Below are positions 47,541 through 58,045 of a stretch of 64,000 bases of DNA, one piece after another (within the stretch, counting starts at the first letter, position 1; every line of letters begins with the position of its first letter). The stretch spans positions 1 to 64,000 of the forward strand of contig CAJQUW010008693.1 of assembly GCA_907163375.1 (NCBI GenBank). The letters run 5' to 3'. This DNA comes from Prostheceraeus crozeri. Taxonomy: Eukaryota > Platyhelminthes > Polycladida > Euryleptidae. A program made the translations under genes and the position numbers. Below the pieces are notes generated by a model. That model searched no databases and was not told the origin of the DNA. It saw nothing but the letters and a program-made list of their open reading frames with translations.

Positions 47541-49030
47541 AATTTTTCAACCACTTAACAATTCCACACGTGTATTGATTGAGCTGCCAATTGTGATTGC
47601 TCTTACAGAGAATTTGAAGCGTTAATTAACCCTGCGAATTCTTAAACATATCCCTCAAAATCTGTCTTTGTCTTTCGCAGGTCCCTCAAATATCACTAAA
47701 GTTATCAACAACATTATTGCTTCTATTTTCACTAGTGCGAAATTACATGTACCTGCACTGTCCTTGACGGCTCAACAGTGCCGCTTTTCATCGATAGTCT
47801 CTTTCAAGACTGAATTGGACATCTGAAGAACATTACTTCTAAAATTTCTGGTATAATAAGTTGAATTTATTTATTAAGTGAATAGCATTTGATACCATAA
47901 AATGATCAATTTTTCCGTAGCAGTATATTTTTGATAATCGATTAGCTTAGATTTAATGGAGAAGATAAATACAAAATACATGAAAAAATTCAAAAATCCG
48001 AAGCCGATGATCAAAAAGTCGGTCGGTTTCGGCTTATTGAAAACCGAGGTTTTACTTCGGTTTTCGGCTAGCCACCAAACACGTAGTAGGGCCTAATTGT
48101 AAAAGATTACCAAACATCCAACAGATTTCTGTGTGTCACCTCAGACAGTGACCTTCTTAGTTCGTCATATTGCAATATATTTTTCCTGTTGACACTCGAG
48201 CCATACTGGGGTGTTTTGACAAACTCGCTTATTTCCGAAACTAAAAGTCCATAATATTCAGCATTACTGTTAGTGCTATAAATAGCAATTTGAAATTTAA
48301 ACGTAAATAGTGTCTTTTCAGGTATGATTGCATTTCTCTATCTTTGCAAATGTCTCGTTCCAATGACTTATTCGTTATAAAGACAAGCTTATGATGCGTT
48401 CCGAATGCAATATTTCGAATAGAGATGTGTATTTTGCATTATTTTGTGGGCTTCATGTCACGACAACTCAGATTCGGATTAGCATCTACATGTACAAGTA
48501 GGCCTATACTATATATGTATATTACATACACATGTACTCATTTTGGGAGATAAAATGAGTGTGCATGTTAACAATCTTGAATTGCACATGCATAAATATT
48601 ATCTAAATTAAATTATGCAGAAAAATTTGTATCAATAATTAATGATACTCTAAATGAAAACCATCAATTTTCTAACAAGTACTTTTAAAAATGACCTTCA
48701 GTCAATTTTGCCCAAATTTTTTTAAAAAGCTAAGATGATCAATATTATGACCCAAACGGATATTGATATAATCATTGGCGTCGCGTGCTCCCAGACCATA
48801 GGCCTTCACTCGGCATTGGAATACTATATCTATACCAGACATTTTTTATGTTACAACATTAATTTTCATAAAAGCTGAATTTTTGATAACAATTTCCCGA
48901 ACACTTTTTAAGGCCAAGTGAATGTGCACATGAGAAGTGATTTGCTCATGTCTCTTAACCGCCTTACTCAAGGAGCTGGGATTACTATATCCCCTCTCTG
49001 TCCAGACCACATTTTCTCAAGAAAAAGGAG
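47541..49030. other. Unassigned sequence with one GGTTTTCGG-rich patch
   Basis: The patch at 47995-48075 (TCGGTTTCGGC, CTTCGGTTTTCGGCTAG) resembles one end of GGTTTTCGG-type hAT elements, but the partner end was not found. The rest shows nothing. Confidence 0.4.
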
Positions 49031-49872
49031 GCAAGGTCAACAGTTTCTTGCGTTTCTCGCGGCCGGTCAGCCGCTCACATGTTTGAAATTTTGATGCATT
49101 AAAATGTCTTCTGTATTTCTTATTTCTTTCTCTGTGAGTACTTTCAATTTTTACATCAGGTGTTGGTCTACCTTGCTTGACGACTGTCATCTTTTCAGTA
49201 TATTCCCTTCGGACGAAAGGCGTGGTTATGATCTCACCTGCAGTACTAAACATAGTGTCACATCAATCACGTGAAAACAAATTATGGAATTCTACCGAAT
49301 CTGGGTGTTCGAGTCAGATGCATTACTCTGCATTCATTGGAGAACGCTCATCATCATCTGATCGCAGTCTTGTCTGAACGTCATCCATCTGCTACTGTTG
49401 ACGTAGTGGCCTCTCTGACATAAAGCGAATCCAGGAACAATTGAGTTGCGCTTCCCTTACTATATTTAGATACCGCGCCTCGATCAAGAATCGTGCAGAA
49501 TTTCATTGCAAAAATTGGAGAAGGCAACGCATCATGTCTATCGGAAAAACCAATATTGGCGCGGGCGCGTGCGCTTACTGCCTCACACGGACACAACTCT
49601 CTTTCGCTCTGTCTGAACATCAATGCTCCGTCTGAACACACGACTAGCATGTGTGTCCAATTATTCGAGGAAAACAGCTGTGATTCGAGCACGTGCTGCA
49701 AAACTGAGCACTCTGAGGTTGAGCGTCTGACTTAGAGACGGAAAGCTGTGCACAGCTATCACGAGAAGCTATCGAATTTAAATGAATGATGACACTTTTC
49801 ATTTTTATAATTGTTGGAAAATTATTTTTGAGGATGCGCCGAAGGCCTCGCAGGTATGGAGAAGACGCCACT
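49030..49872 (-). repeat. 0.85 kb repeat F, copy 1 (inverse of 59506-60375)
   Basis: Aligns in reverse with 59506-60375 over nearly its whole length (CTTTCGTCCGAAGGGAATAT against CTTTCGTTCGAAGGGAATAT; GATGCGCCGAAGGCCTCGCA against its partner). On the minus strand 49100-49253 both copies keep an open frame with VRREYTEKM and VKQGRPTP. The protein is unknown to me. No clear terminal repeats. Confidence 0.75.
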
Positions 49873-49999
49873 GGATATAGCATTGAAACAATACGTATAT
49901 CTATATTCCGCCTCCGCAGAAAAGCTTTAAAAAGTCAACAAATTTTAAGTTTTGATAAAGTTTCTCTGACGAACGATAGAAGTTCCGAAATGAACAATT

Positions 50000-51050
50000 T
50001 CATCACTGACGGAGTGCCGATGCTGCAAAATGTAAATTTGACATTTCTTATAATTATCACTTTGATGGCAATGTTATTAAAAAAGTTGATGAAATCAAGG
50101 ATCTCGGGGTTTCTTTTACCAGCAATTTATGCTTCAACCGCCACATTTCTTTCATTGTTACTAAGTCGTTTCGAATGCTTGGCTTTATTAAGCGTGTTAC
50201 TCATTCTTTCAAAGATACTTGTGTTTTGAAAGTTTTGTATAATTCGTATGTTCGGTCCAACCTGGACTACTGCTCACAAGTATGGTCTCCAAATGCAAAA
50301 TGTGCTGTGAATAAGATTGAGCGTATTCAAAGAGCTTTCGTCAAGTTCTTATGTTTTCACACTCGCATCATGTACAAAAGTGATAATTACGCTGTATTAT
50401 GCCATCATTTCCGCTTAACTACGCTCGCGGAGCGCAGGGAGATTTCAGACATTTTGCTATTTCACAAGATTGTCAATAATACAATCAGTTGCAATTATTT
50501 GACATCAGCTGTTTGTCTTAAAGTGCCTGGTCGTATTACCCGGAATACTGGTATTTTTACTTCAAAAAGAAAAAGTCGCTTACTCTTACGCAAACATGCT
50601 TTCTTCCCGAGGACATTTTTGAGTGTAAACAAATTCAAAGAAATTGACGTTTTCAGTGCATCTCTTTCTACAGTAAAAAGGTTTCTGATAAAACATTTCA
50701 CATAATTTTCTCGGTTCTTTTTATAAAGTATCTTTTTTCTTATTATCATGTATTTTAGGAAGGTACTTTTACAGTAGATCTGCTTTTTAATGTCTCACCT
50801 TTATTCTGGTAATCTGTTGTATTTCATTAGTATTTGAAAAATGCTATGAATTTTACTACTATGTCTTTTATCAAGTATATTTGTTCATACTGTAACATGT
50901 TTCAGATACGTGTATATTTTCAGTATCTGGTTTTCTACTGTCTCATTTTGCTTCTGGTAATGTTGTAATCTGTATATCATTCGCATTTGATGACTGTAAT
51001 TGGCATCCAGCTGTTGTCATCCTTTTGAATAAATACAAATAAATAAATAC
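50000..51050 (+). pseudogene. 3' end of a non-LTR retrotransposon
   Basis: The plus frame YHFDGNVIKKVDEIKDLGVS (50070-50130) and the 176-codon frame 50175-50705, with LYNSYVRSNLDYCSQVWSPN, IERIQRAFVKFLC and LTTLAERREISDILLFHKI, are the thumb and C-terminal segment of jockey/CR1-like polymerases. The catalytic part is missing, so the copy is 5' truncated. The 3' UTR ends in AATAAATACAAATAAATAAA at about 51030-51050. Confidence 0.8.
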
Positions 51051-51059
51051 AAAATGTTT

Positions 51060-51471
51060 TGTCTGCGACTTGATTTAAAGTGATTCACTGAAATGTCACT
51101 TGTCAGGGAATTCTAGTGATATGTCAATTGCGAACTCTCGGCAATTCAATTTGAATTCAGATCTTTTGAGTTTGCATTGATGATGGCGAGCTGACGTATA
51201 AGAGTGTGGGACAATGAGCTTAAGACCGAGCCAGAGTGTTGCTGTACCTACGGCAATCAAAATTTTTCGCGTGTCGATATCTCATCAAACAATTGATCCA
51301 CTGTCAAATGTTCGAGTACTAGGCCCTAGACTGCATCAAAATCCATTATTTATTTCATCTCTAAGATCCGTGTTAAATCGACTATCCTATGTAGTGAAAT
51401 CATTCAAGATCTGAAATAATTTTACAATAGACAGCCTGAGGAATACACATTGCTTACTAAGTTCATACAAG
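51060..51471. other. Unassigned sequence
   Basis: One 66-codon plus frame without motifs. Nothing else seen. Confidence 0.5.
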
Positions 51472-51479
51472 TTAGAATA

Positions 51480-52459
51480 TAGATTGAAACCGGCCGCCGG
51501 CCTTAACGGCCTGTGGTTCAGGCCGGCACAGGCCGGCTTTTACTTTTTTAAGAAATCAGCAAATTTATCACCAAGCAAGATATTTCTTTGAGGAACGTCT
51601 TTTGATCACTCAATTAATCCAATTGAACTTTACTATTATTTGATTTAATAGTTTACATCTTTCAGCATATTGGAAAGATTTTCGTTAACAATTACATTTA
51701 TGTTGATTTTGAATATACCTACAGTCAAACCCTGTTTACTGGGACTGAAAGAGTTCCGAAAAGATACATTTTCTCCTTCCCTCTTATTGATTACCTATAT
51801 TATCATTTATTAAGATCTAGATTATTACCGATCATAATGTGCATTCAATTAAGACTCCCGCTGAAACATTTAATTAAAATCTGGCATTCCAGCTAGTTCT
51901 ACATGTGAATGTTATCGTGTATCAACGGGCTGCGCTAGAAAATATCATTGTTTTTCAACGATGAACAAATACGTGACCATTACGTGAGCAAAAGAAGTTC
52001 GTTCAAGAACTTGTTGGCCGTACCGTGTACTTATCATATCAATTTTTTAGGATAATCAATAATCAGGCTTATATTTGTTCTCTATTGCTATCAATGAAAC
52101 GCATTCGCACAAAGAGTCCAATATAAGCATTAATTCTGCTTTTTCATCCCAGTAACGCGCTTTGTATGTTAAGCTTACAAGTGAAAATATTATTCCGCGC
52201 AAATCATTTGTCCGTATGCTCAAAGTGTAAATAATCTTGGATCTTGTAGGCCTACTTTGATTTTGAATAATTCTGAAAGGTCAAATATGAGCCTCATCAG
52301 CATTTTGGTGAATTGCTAGTGGTGCGAAACTGGCCTGAAATTGGATTGTTGCCCGTCAGTTACCGGCCTGTGCCTGGAAGTTGCCGAGCCGGTCAGTTAC
52401 CGGCCTGTGCCTGGAAGTTGCCGGCCGCCTGACTGGATCGGCCTGTTTCCATCTCTGGG
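51480..52459. mobile_element. GGCC-rich hAT-like non-autonomous element
   Basis: Left end TAGATTGAAACCGGCC, reverse of right end CAGAGATGGAAACAGGCC. Flanking octamers TTAGAATA (51472-51479) and CTAGAATA (52460-52467) differ at one base. CCGGCCTGTGCCTGGAAGTT occurs twice near the right end (52361 and 52401), and GCCGGC words crowd both ends in otherwise AT-rich DNA. TAGAGATGG-type ends and an 8-bp duplication fit hAT. No transposase. Confidence 0.7.
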
Positions 52460-52854
52460 CTAGAATATTGGATTCTAGAAACTACATCAATGGTTGGGTT
52501 TGATTCAACTACATCTGCATGTATAAGTTGCCGGCAACCATTTTTCAACTGTTTAAAGAACAGTTCGCAATATTTATGTCACAAAACATGTGTGCAGACA
52601 CTCTCAAATTCTGAAACATTTGCATGCTCTTAATGTCTTAGTGATTGACTAAGCAATTTATTCCAGCCTTTTCCATGTTCACATATCTCCGAAATCTGCC
52701 CGTCTCTGATGATTTATTTTCCATGTTAATGCGATATTTTAATCTTATTGTAATGCGACAACTAATATCTAGATATTGTAAATAGAAGCATGAGAACAAA
52801 CTTTTCGTAGTAATGATTACGAGTAGTTCAAATCTTACAAATATAAAGTGAAGA

Positions 52855-54340
52855 GAGAAATAGAAAAGGTGAAGCAAAACTGGATTACAAAGTTAAAGCA
52901 AAGGGCTAATGGTCTATGGAAGACCGCATGAAATTTTAAGAATCCCCGTGATTTGCTCCGTAGAGGACGATGTTAGGTAAATAAATGCAGCGTTTGCTTC
53001 AAACTTTGGACAAACCTCAGACTTGTCAAAAATCATTAAAGAAACCAACAACATAGAAACGACTAAAAATTGGAATGTTCATGTGTTATTGGAAAAGACA
53101 AGAAAGTTTTTGGAAAGATTAAATTCAAAGAAGGCTCCTGGCTACGATGAGTTTCCTTCGTTTCTTGCTGAGGTTTCAAATGACGTCTCAGTTGGACCAC
53201 TCTCACATCTTATAGCACTCTCTTTTGAAGTTATTCCTGAAATTACGAAAGCTCCAATTCCTAAAAAGAAAATGCTGATTTCCGTCCTATGTCTGTGCTA
53301 TCCGTTTTTTCCTGGGTTCTTGAACAATACGTTATTGTTTCTATCAAACCTACACTCATTCAGGCCTATGGTACAAATACATTTGGTTTCGACTCAAATA
53401 CTGTACCATGCATGCCAATATTTGAATTATTGACTATGTTACATCTTGCTCGGACGATATTCTGTCGTTCGATATGGCTACGGAGTTTGATCGTGTGACA
53501 CATTCAAGCTTGATACAATCGTTAATTGACGCAAAACTGCCAAATGACTTTCTCCTGTGGTGATGCGATTTTTTGCAAAATCGTAGGCAATACGTATAAC
53601 ATAAAACCCGTTTCAGTACTACTGTTGCAGTACCCTTTGGAATCCCGCAAGGTGGAAAACTGTCACCATTCCTCTTCTGTACACATATGAGCTCATTAGT
53701 ACCATTTTCTCAATTTTCTGTTATGTCAAAATATGCCGATGACGCGTTGTTATGTCCTCAGTCTCGCTGACCCCAGTACCATTGAAACATCGGGAAAAAG
53801 GCTCAAAGTATGTACGTTCAGAAGTGATCAATATCTTAATCTCCATCAAACATCATTTTTGATCCTGGGAGTCATTTACAGTGCGAACTTAACATGGGAT
53901 ACATTTGCCGAATCTTTTTGCAGACGTACTAGTCAAAGAATGTTTATTAGAAAACGCCTGAAGTATTCCTTGTCAAAAACTGAACTATTACTAGTCTACA
54001 ACGCTGTAGTTTTATCTACCTTCGAGTACAACGCTCCGTTACTTATTGGACAAAATCAGAAAAAATCCGAAAAACTAGAAAAGTAAGCATGCGTTGCCAT
54101 CGTATTATTTGCTGGTACAGATAGTGATTGTGATAAATTTACACCCTTTTCAACGAGGCAAGAAACACAATCACTGAAGATATTTAAAGATATTTTGCAT
54201 CCTGACAATCTTCTTCAACATGTTGTCCCAGCAAGTTTGACTCAATCTCGTCTGTCCCATCAGCTGGTCATAGCATACACTGAAACTCACTTTCTCCGTT
54301 CATCCTTCATACGAAGTGTACCGTTTTGCATAACAGTATG
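52855..54340 (+). pseudogene. Decayed non-LTR retrotransposon reverse transcriptase
   Basis: Plus-strand pieces in order: LKQRANGLWKTA (52885-52920), LERLNSKKAPGYDEFPSFLA (53113-53170), SVLSVFSWVLEQYVIVSIKP (53290-53350), DMATEFDRVTHSSLIQSLID (53478-53530) with the first aspartate, FGIPQGGKLSPFLFC (53638-53680), SKYADDALL (53727-53752) with the catalytic pair, LILGVIYSANLTWD (53860-53900) and YNAVVLSTFEYNAPLLIGQN (53998-54055). It also has a C-terminal tail to about 54340. Stops and shifts break it into at least five pieces. Both catalytic motifs are still readable. Confidence 0.8.
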
Positions 54341-54549
54341 ACGTAGTGTTTTGATTTTTGACTTCAATACTTTTAGATTTTTTGACAATTTGATGAATTA
54401 CCATGTTCCCTCATGTTCTTAACCTATCTTCAGTCTGTGAAAAGAATCGCATTATAACCGAATGTATTACTTCCGATATGCATGATTCTCATTAGAAATA
54501 CATTTGACTATCGATATATTGACAATATATAAATATATTCCTCTATCGC

Positions 54550-55060
54550 ATTTCTTGATTTGGAAATTTTCAAACAATCCCCGTCTTCAACTTGCCTCGA
54601 CTATAAGGTTACTTTTATGGCCAACTCTTGTCATCACCTGTTAACGAGGGCTTCACACCATCCCTCTCACGTTCATGAAGGGGTGATTTATCCTCAACTG
54701 CTTCGATTTACAGCTCACTCTTCTAACCTTGAGAATTTTCGTGCTGTTTGTGAGGTGGTTTTTTCCATCTTGAAAGGATCAAGGAATTACTCGATCACTT
54801 ATTCGTAATTCCTTGAATCGTTGTCTGCACCATTTCGCATTTCATGCTTGATTGTAAACCTGGCTTCTCAAAATGTGGAGGTGCAAGATGTGCTGCTTAC
54901 AGATTCGCCCGAAATTGTGATATTGTGATTGTGTGTTTCATTATAATAAAGTATTTGGACTATCGTTTTTGTCCAGGTTGGCGATTACCGCAAACACAAC
55001 AGTCACGTGTCTCGCTGACTCTCTGACTCACGGAATAAAACTTGCCATTTAGTTGTTGTA
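54550..55060 (+). pseudogene. Penelope-like element reverse transcriptase, C-terminal fragment
   Basis: FLDLEIFKQSPSSTCLDYKV and HHPSHVHEGVIYPQLLRFTA (54550-54800), followed by VEVQDVLLTDSPEI (54880-54925), follow the F-L-D-L, S-x-H-P-x-H, G-x-x-x-Q-x-L-R order of the end of Penelope-like polymerases. No GIY-YIG domain follows before the mariner at 55171. Because it repeats the F-L-D-L motif also present at 56800, it is a different copy from the one there. Confidence 0.6.
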
Positions 55061-55170
55061 GTGGTACGGGCCTTGTGATCTCTAGGTCCTAAAATCCTTG
55101 CGCATATATTCGCATCTTTGTTAAGAGATCGCATATTTACATAGGACATAGCATACTTACTTACATCTTA

Positions 55171-56568
55171 AAAGAGAGTCATCCTAAAAGTTCCTGTTTT
55201 TTTGTTTAATTCATAAAGTACGTCAGATATTACAACGTATTGATTCTGGTATGTCAGGCTGTGCATATTGATTGAAATTGGAACTGTTAATTGTTGTGAC
55301 TCGCGATCATTGCTTAGAAATTTAGTGGTTCGCAAGAACATCGCTCATTGTCTGACCGGAGTGTCATTTGATCATTGAAATGAATAGAGAAGAGATGCGA
55401 GAAAAAACTTTTGCAAAACTGACATTCGTCAGTCAATCAAATTTCATGTTCTTTTGAATAAGTCGCCAGTAGAAACGCATGGTATCCTACAAGAAGGTTT
55501 GCAAGAACATTGTCCTTCGTATGAGACTGTGAGGAAGTGGCACAATAGTTTCTGTGGTGGAACTGTGGACGTTCAAGATGGAGTCAGATCTGGTCGTCCG
55601 AGTACCGCTTGTGACGATGTTCATGTTGACCATGTCAGCTCACTACTCGAAGAAGACAACCGTTTAACATGTGAGGAGTCAGCGAACCAGGTGGGCATCA
55701 GTTCTTCTTCCATCCACCTCATCCTTACTGAGAAGTTGAAGAAACGGAAAGTGGCTGCCAAGTGGATTCCCCATCTGCTGAACAATCATCAATTGAGTGA
55801 CTGTGTACGGATTTGCTCTGCTCATCTCCGACGTTTCCGACGGAAAAGGAACAGCTTCTTGCATCGTATCATTGCTGGTGATGACACATGGGCCAGAAGT
55901 TTTGAGCCTGAGCTCAAGCGCCAGTAAGCTCAATGGATTGGCCATGACGGGTCATGACGACCCACGTCCAACAAAGGCAATCAGAAGTCCGTCCCGCAGC
56001 AAGTCAATGCACATTCCTTTTTTCGACGTTCATGGGCTCCTTATTGACCATGCTGTACCAACTGGCACAACTGTGAACGGAGAATATTACAAATGCTTTA
56101 TCCGCAATCATCTTCGACCGGCCATCCGTAGAAAAAGACCAGGTTTACTGGAAGAAGGTTCGATAATCCTCCATGACAATGCACCATCTCACACGAAAAG
56201 AGACGTGGTGCAACTTCTCAATGATGAGTACGACTGGGAGATCCTTCAGCATCCACCATACTCACCAGATTTATCACCGTGTGACTTTTACTTCTTCCCG
56301 TTGATGAAGAACGAACTTCGTGGTCGTCGATTTTCCACCGTGGAAGAAGTCAATCATGAATTTCACCGTGAATGTGTTGCCGGGCATCTGGTGGTTGCAG
56401 TGATGGTATTGACGGGCTGGTGAAATGCTGGAAGAAGTGTGTGGACCTGGAAGGACATTATACTGAGCAATGATACCCATGAGTGTTAAATAAAAGTAAT
56501 TTTGGATTACAGATGCGTATTTTTATTTTTTCATAATGCAATACAGAGAACTTTTAGGATGACCCTCG
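55171..56568 (+). mobile_element. Mariner element, nearly full length
   Basis: Ends GAGAGTCATCCTAAAAGTTC on the left and CGAGGGTCATCCTAAAAGTT on the reverse of the right, with TA at 55169-55170 and 56569-56570. About 1.4 kb. It carries one broken transposase on the plus strand. Confidence 0.85.
55381..56423 (+). pseudogene. Mariner transposase with frameshifts (DD35D spacing as read)
   Basis: The start MNREEMREK (55380) is out of frame with the following IKFHVLLNKSPVETHGI, so one shift lies in the first 60 bp. Next come CPSYETVRKWHNSF and SGRPST (helix-turn-helix and hook). IAGDDTWARSFEPELKRQ contains the first aspartate, then a stop at about 55925 and a shift. The second frame has FFDVHGLLIDHAVPTGTTVN, LHDNAPSHT (second aspartate) and YSPDLSPCDFYFF (third aspartate). 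I count 35 residues between the second and third aspartates, one more than the usual 34. A further disruption lies after FHRECV near 56370. Inactive. Confidence 0.85.
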
Positions 56569-57107
56569 TACATCTTACATTCCAAATTTTAGTGTCTGTC
56601 CACCTCATATCGTAGGTAATAACACAAGCACTGGTAATTGACATGCTCGATACGACAGTGATTACGAAAGGAACTGAAATTGAAGCCAACTGCACATCAA
56701 GCCAATGATACGCGACCGTATCTACTGTACATTGCCTGTCATGCCATAAAGATCGAACACCCATCAGCTACGAACACTCTCAGTTTGCTTGATTTTTCTG
56801 TAACCATGACCACTTCAAACAACCCTCAATTTGAATTCTACAGAAAGTCAGCAAGAAAGAATATTTTTGTCCATTATAGATCAAATCTATCAACCATAAC
56901 AAAATCTCAACTGAACGGTGTTCCAGTTTGCAAGTCTACAAAAAACATGAAAATGTATTCGAAAATATTCTCCTCATCAATGAATACCTCACACAAATGA
57001 TCAAATATTCTTCTAAGAATAACATAAAATTTAAGCGGAAAAATGACAATGAATTTATGTAGGCCTATTTTCCATTTCCTCACATATCTCACAAGTTAGA
57101 TAACCAA

Positions 57108-57285
57108 TTTATCAAATCTCAACAGATGTAACCACCACGAGACATGTTTCGGCCTGTTGAGCCTCATCAGTCGTGGGTAGGTTTGAACCAGCGACGTTGG
57201 AGCCACAGGACGTGCAAGCATACCCTCTAACCACAAGGCCACCGGACCATCTGTTGAGAGCGTGGATTAGCCAGGAAGGCACTGC
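57108..57285 (-). mobile_element. tRNA-derived SINE carrying a hammerhead ribozyme (12-bp duplication)
   Basis: Exact 12-bp direct repeats TTAGATAACCAA at 57096-57107 and 57286-57297 flank it, showing insertion by target-primed copying into the Penelope-like element. On the minus strand the 5' half is tRNA-like: GGTGGCCTTGTGGTTAGAGG (A box) and GCTGGTTCAAACC (B box). The 3' half is the hammerhead at 57135-57176, followed by TTACATCTGTTGAGATTTGA. Not a functional tRNA because no acceptor stem closes. The order (pol III promoter, ribozyme, tail) suggests a transcript that can cut itself. Confidence 0.82.
57132..57178 (-). ncRNA. Type I hammerhead ribozyme
   Basis: Minus-strand reading 5' to 3': CCACGA (stem I), CUGAUGA (core), GGC-UCAACAG-GCC (stem II and loop), GAA, ACAUGU (stem III, A15.1-U16.1 pair), C (position 17, cleavage site), UCGUGG (stem I return). 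All invariant core residues are present, stem I has six Watson-Crick pairs, stem II three G-C pairs, and stem III is the minimal self-complementary form seen in retroelement hammerheads. Chance occurrence of the whole arrangement is very unlikely. Activity in this copy is inferred, not shown. Confidence 0.85.
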
Positions 57286-57819
57286 TTAGATAACCAAATT
57301 AAAAGTGTCTTTCGACGAGAAAAAAATAAATGTTCGGCGAACAAGAAAAAGTAGAACACTAAGAAATGCACTCAAAACGAACTCACAACAAGTTCAACGC
57401 TGCAACTTTTTCGAATTGTCCTGTGCTTGACTCTAAGAAGTGTAAGAAGAAAAGTGTTTATCAGATCTCTTGCTCTAAATGCTACCAATTTTACATCGGC
57501 AGCACTGTGCGACTTTTCCATATTCGCTGCAAAGAGCATATGACAACTGCTGATTCGTCCATCAGAAAACATTTAAACAACTGTCAAACGAACAACATTA
57601 GGCCTATAACATCAATTCTAGCACGTGACCACGATGCGAGTAATCTTCGTCTAAGAGAAGCTTTTTACATCAACAAAATAAAACCAACAATTAACAACAA
57701 GCATGAACTGAACAGCTACAGAGATTTTCTCTTTTTCTGATACTTAGGATTCAAATTTTAGTTATGTACCACTCACTAACTTCTCAGTCAGGTCATTGTT
57801 TTCTATGCTACTGGTACTA

Positions 57820-57868
57820 TGTAACCCAGTACTACCCAGTACTAACCCAATACTACCCAGTACTACCT
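57820..57868. repeat. Short minisatellite CCCAGTACTA
   Basis: About five imperfect head-to-tail copies (ACCCAGTACTACCCAGTACT and variants), in the 3' region of the Penelope-like element. Confidence 0.8.
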
Positions 57869-57984
57869 GCCTCATACATATCTCTATTAGCCATCTCCTG
57901 TATCATCCCTTCCATGTCGTATTTTTATGATATCATTGTACAAACAATTTTGAATCTTATGTTTAAGTCAATGTTAAAATTCCT

Positions 57985-58032
57985 TTTCGCCTGAAGATGA
58001 TCACTGATTCGTGATTGAAATTAATAGCTGTA
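57985..58032 (+). ncRNA. Hammerhead-like core in the 3' tail of the Penelope-like element
   Basis: CUGAAGA (57991-57997) fits the CUGANGA core box. AUCAC-UGAUUC-GUGAU makes stem II, with one unpaired U on the 5' side. GAA follows at 58017-58019. AUUAAU (58020-58025) is a self-complementary stem III, and A at 58026 is an allowed position 17. Stem I is weak (CG-CG plus a possible UUUU-AAAA beyond a mismatch), so this copy may be damaged. Hammerheads are known from Penelope-like elements, which supports the assignment. Confidence 0.5.
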
Positions 58033-58045
58033 TAAAATAAATAAA

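Larger units (their letters stand above)
56770..58045 (+). pseudogene. Penelope-like element 3' part with GIY-YIG endonuclease
   Basis: LLDFSVTMTTSNNPQFEFYR and KNIFVHYRSNLSTITKS (56785-56910) are the end of the reverse transcriptase. PFPHISHKLDNQ (57068-57105) is the linker, interrupted by a SINE and continuing with NQIKSVFRREKN (57293-57325). The endonuclease frame 57366-57740 has a CPVLDSKKCKKK zinc-like lead, SVYQISCSKCYQFYIGSTVR with the two tyrosines of the GIY-YIG core, HIRCKEH with the arginine, LREAFYINKIKP with the glutamate and a final asparagine in TINN. Catalytic residues appear present. A hammerhead-like core lies at 57991-58026 in the 3' tail. The upstream polymerase is missing. 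A retroelement family that often carries such ribozymes. Confidence 0.75.

Noticed and set aside
47995..48075. Another hAT-type element with GGTTTTCGG ends
   Set aside because: Only one possible end is visible; no partner end or 8-bp duplication found.
49017..49253. hAT C-terminal dimerisation domain (MFSTAGEII resembles V-F-S-x-A-G)
   Set aside because: The following VRREYTEKMTVVKQGRPTP does not continue that domain, and the second copy changes the glycine. The likeness is limited to a few residues.
52290..52315. Third hammerhead (CUGAUGAGGC on the minus strand)
   Set aside because: No GAAA box or returning stem I follows at the right distance.
57181..57250. Possible tRNA gene on the minus strand
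   Set aside because: A and B boxes are present but no acceptor stem or anticodon arm closes, and the unit continues into the hammerhead and is bounded by a target duplication. It is a SINE head.
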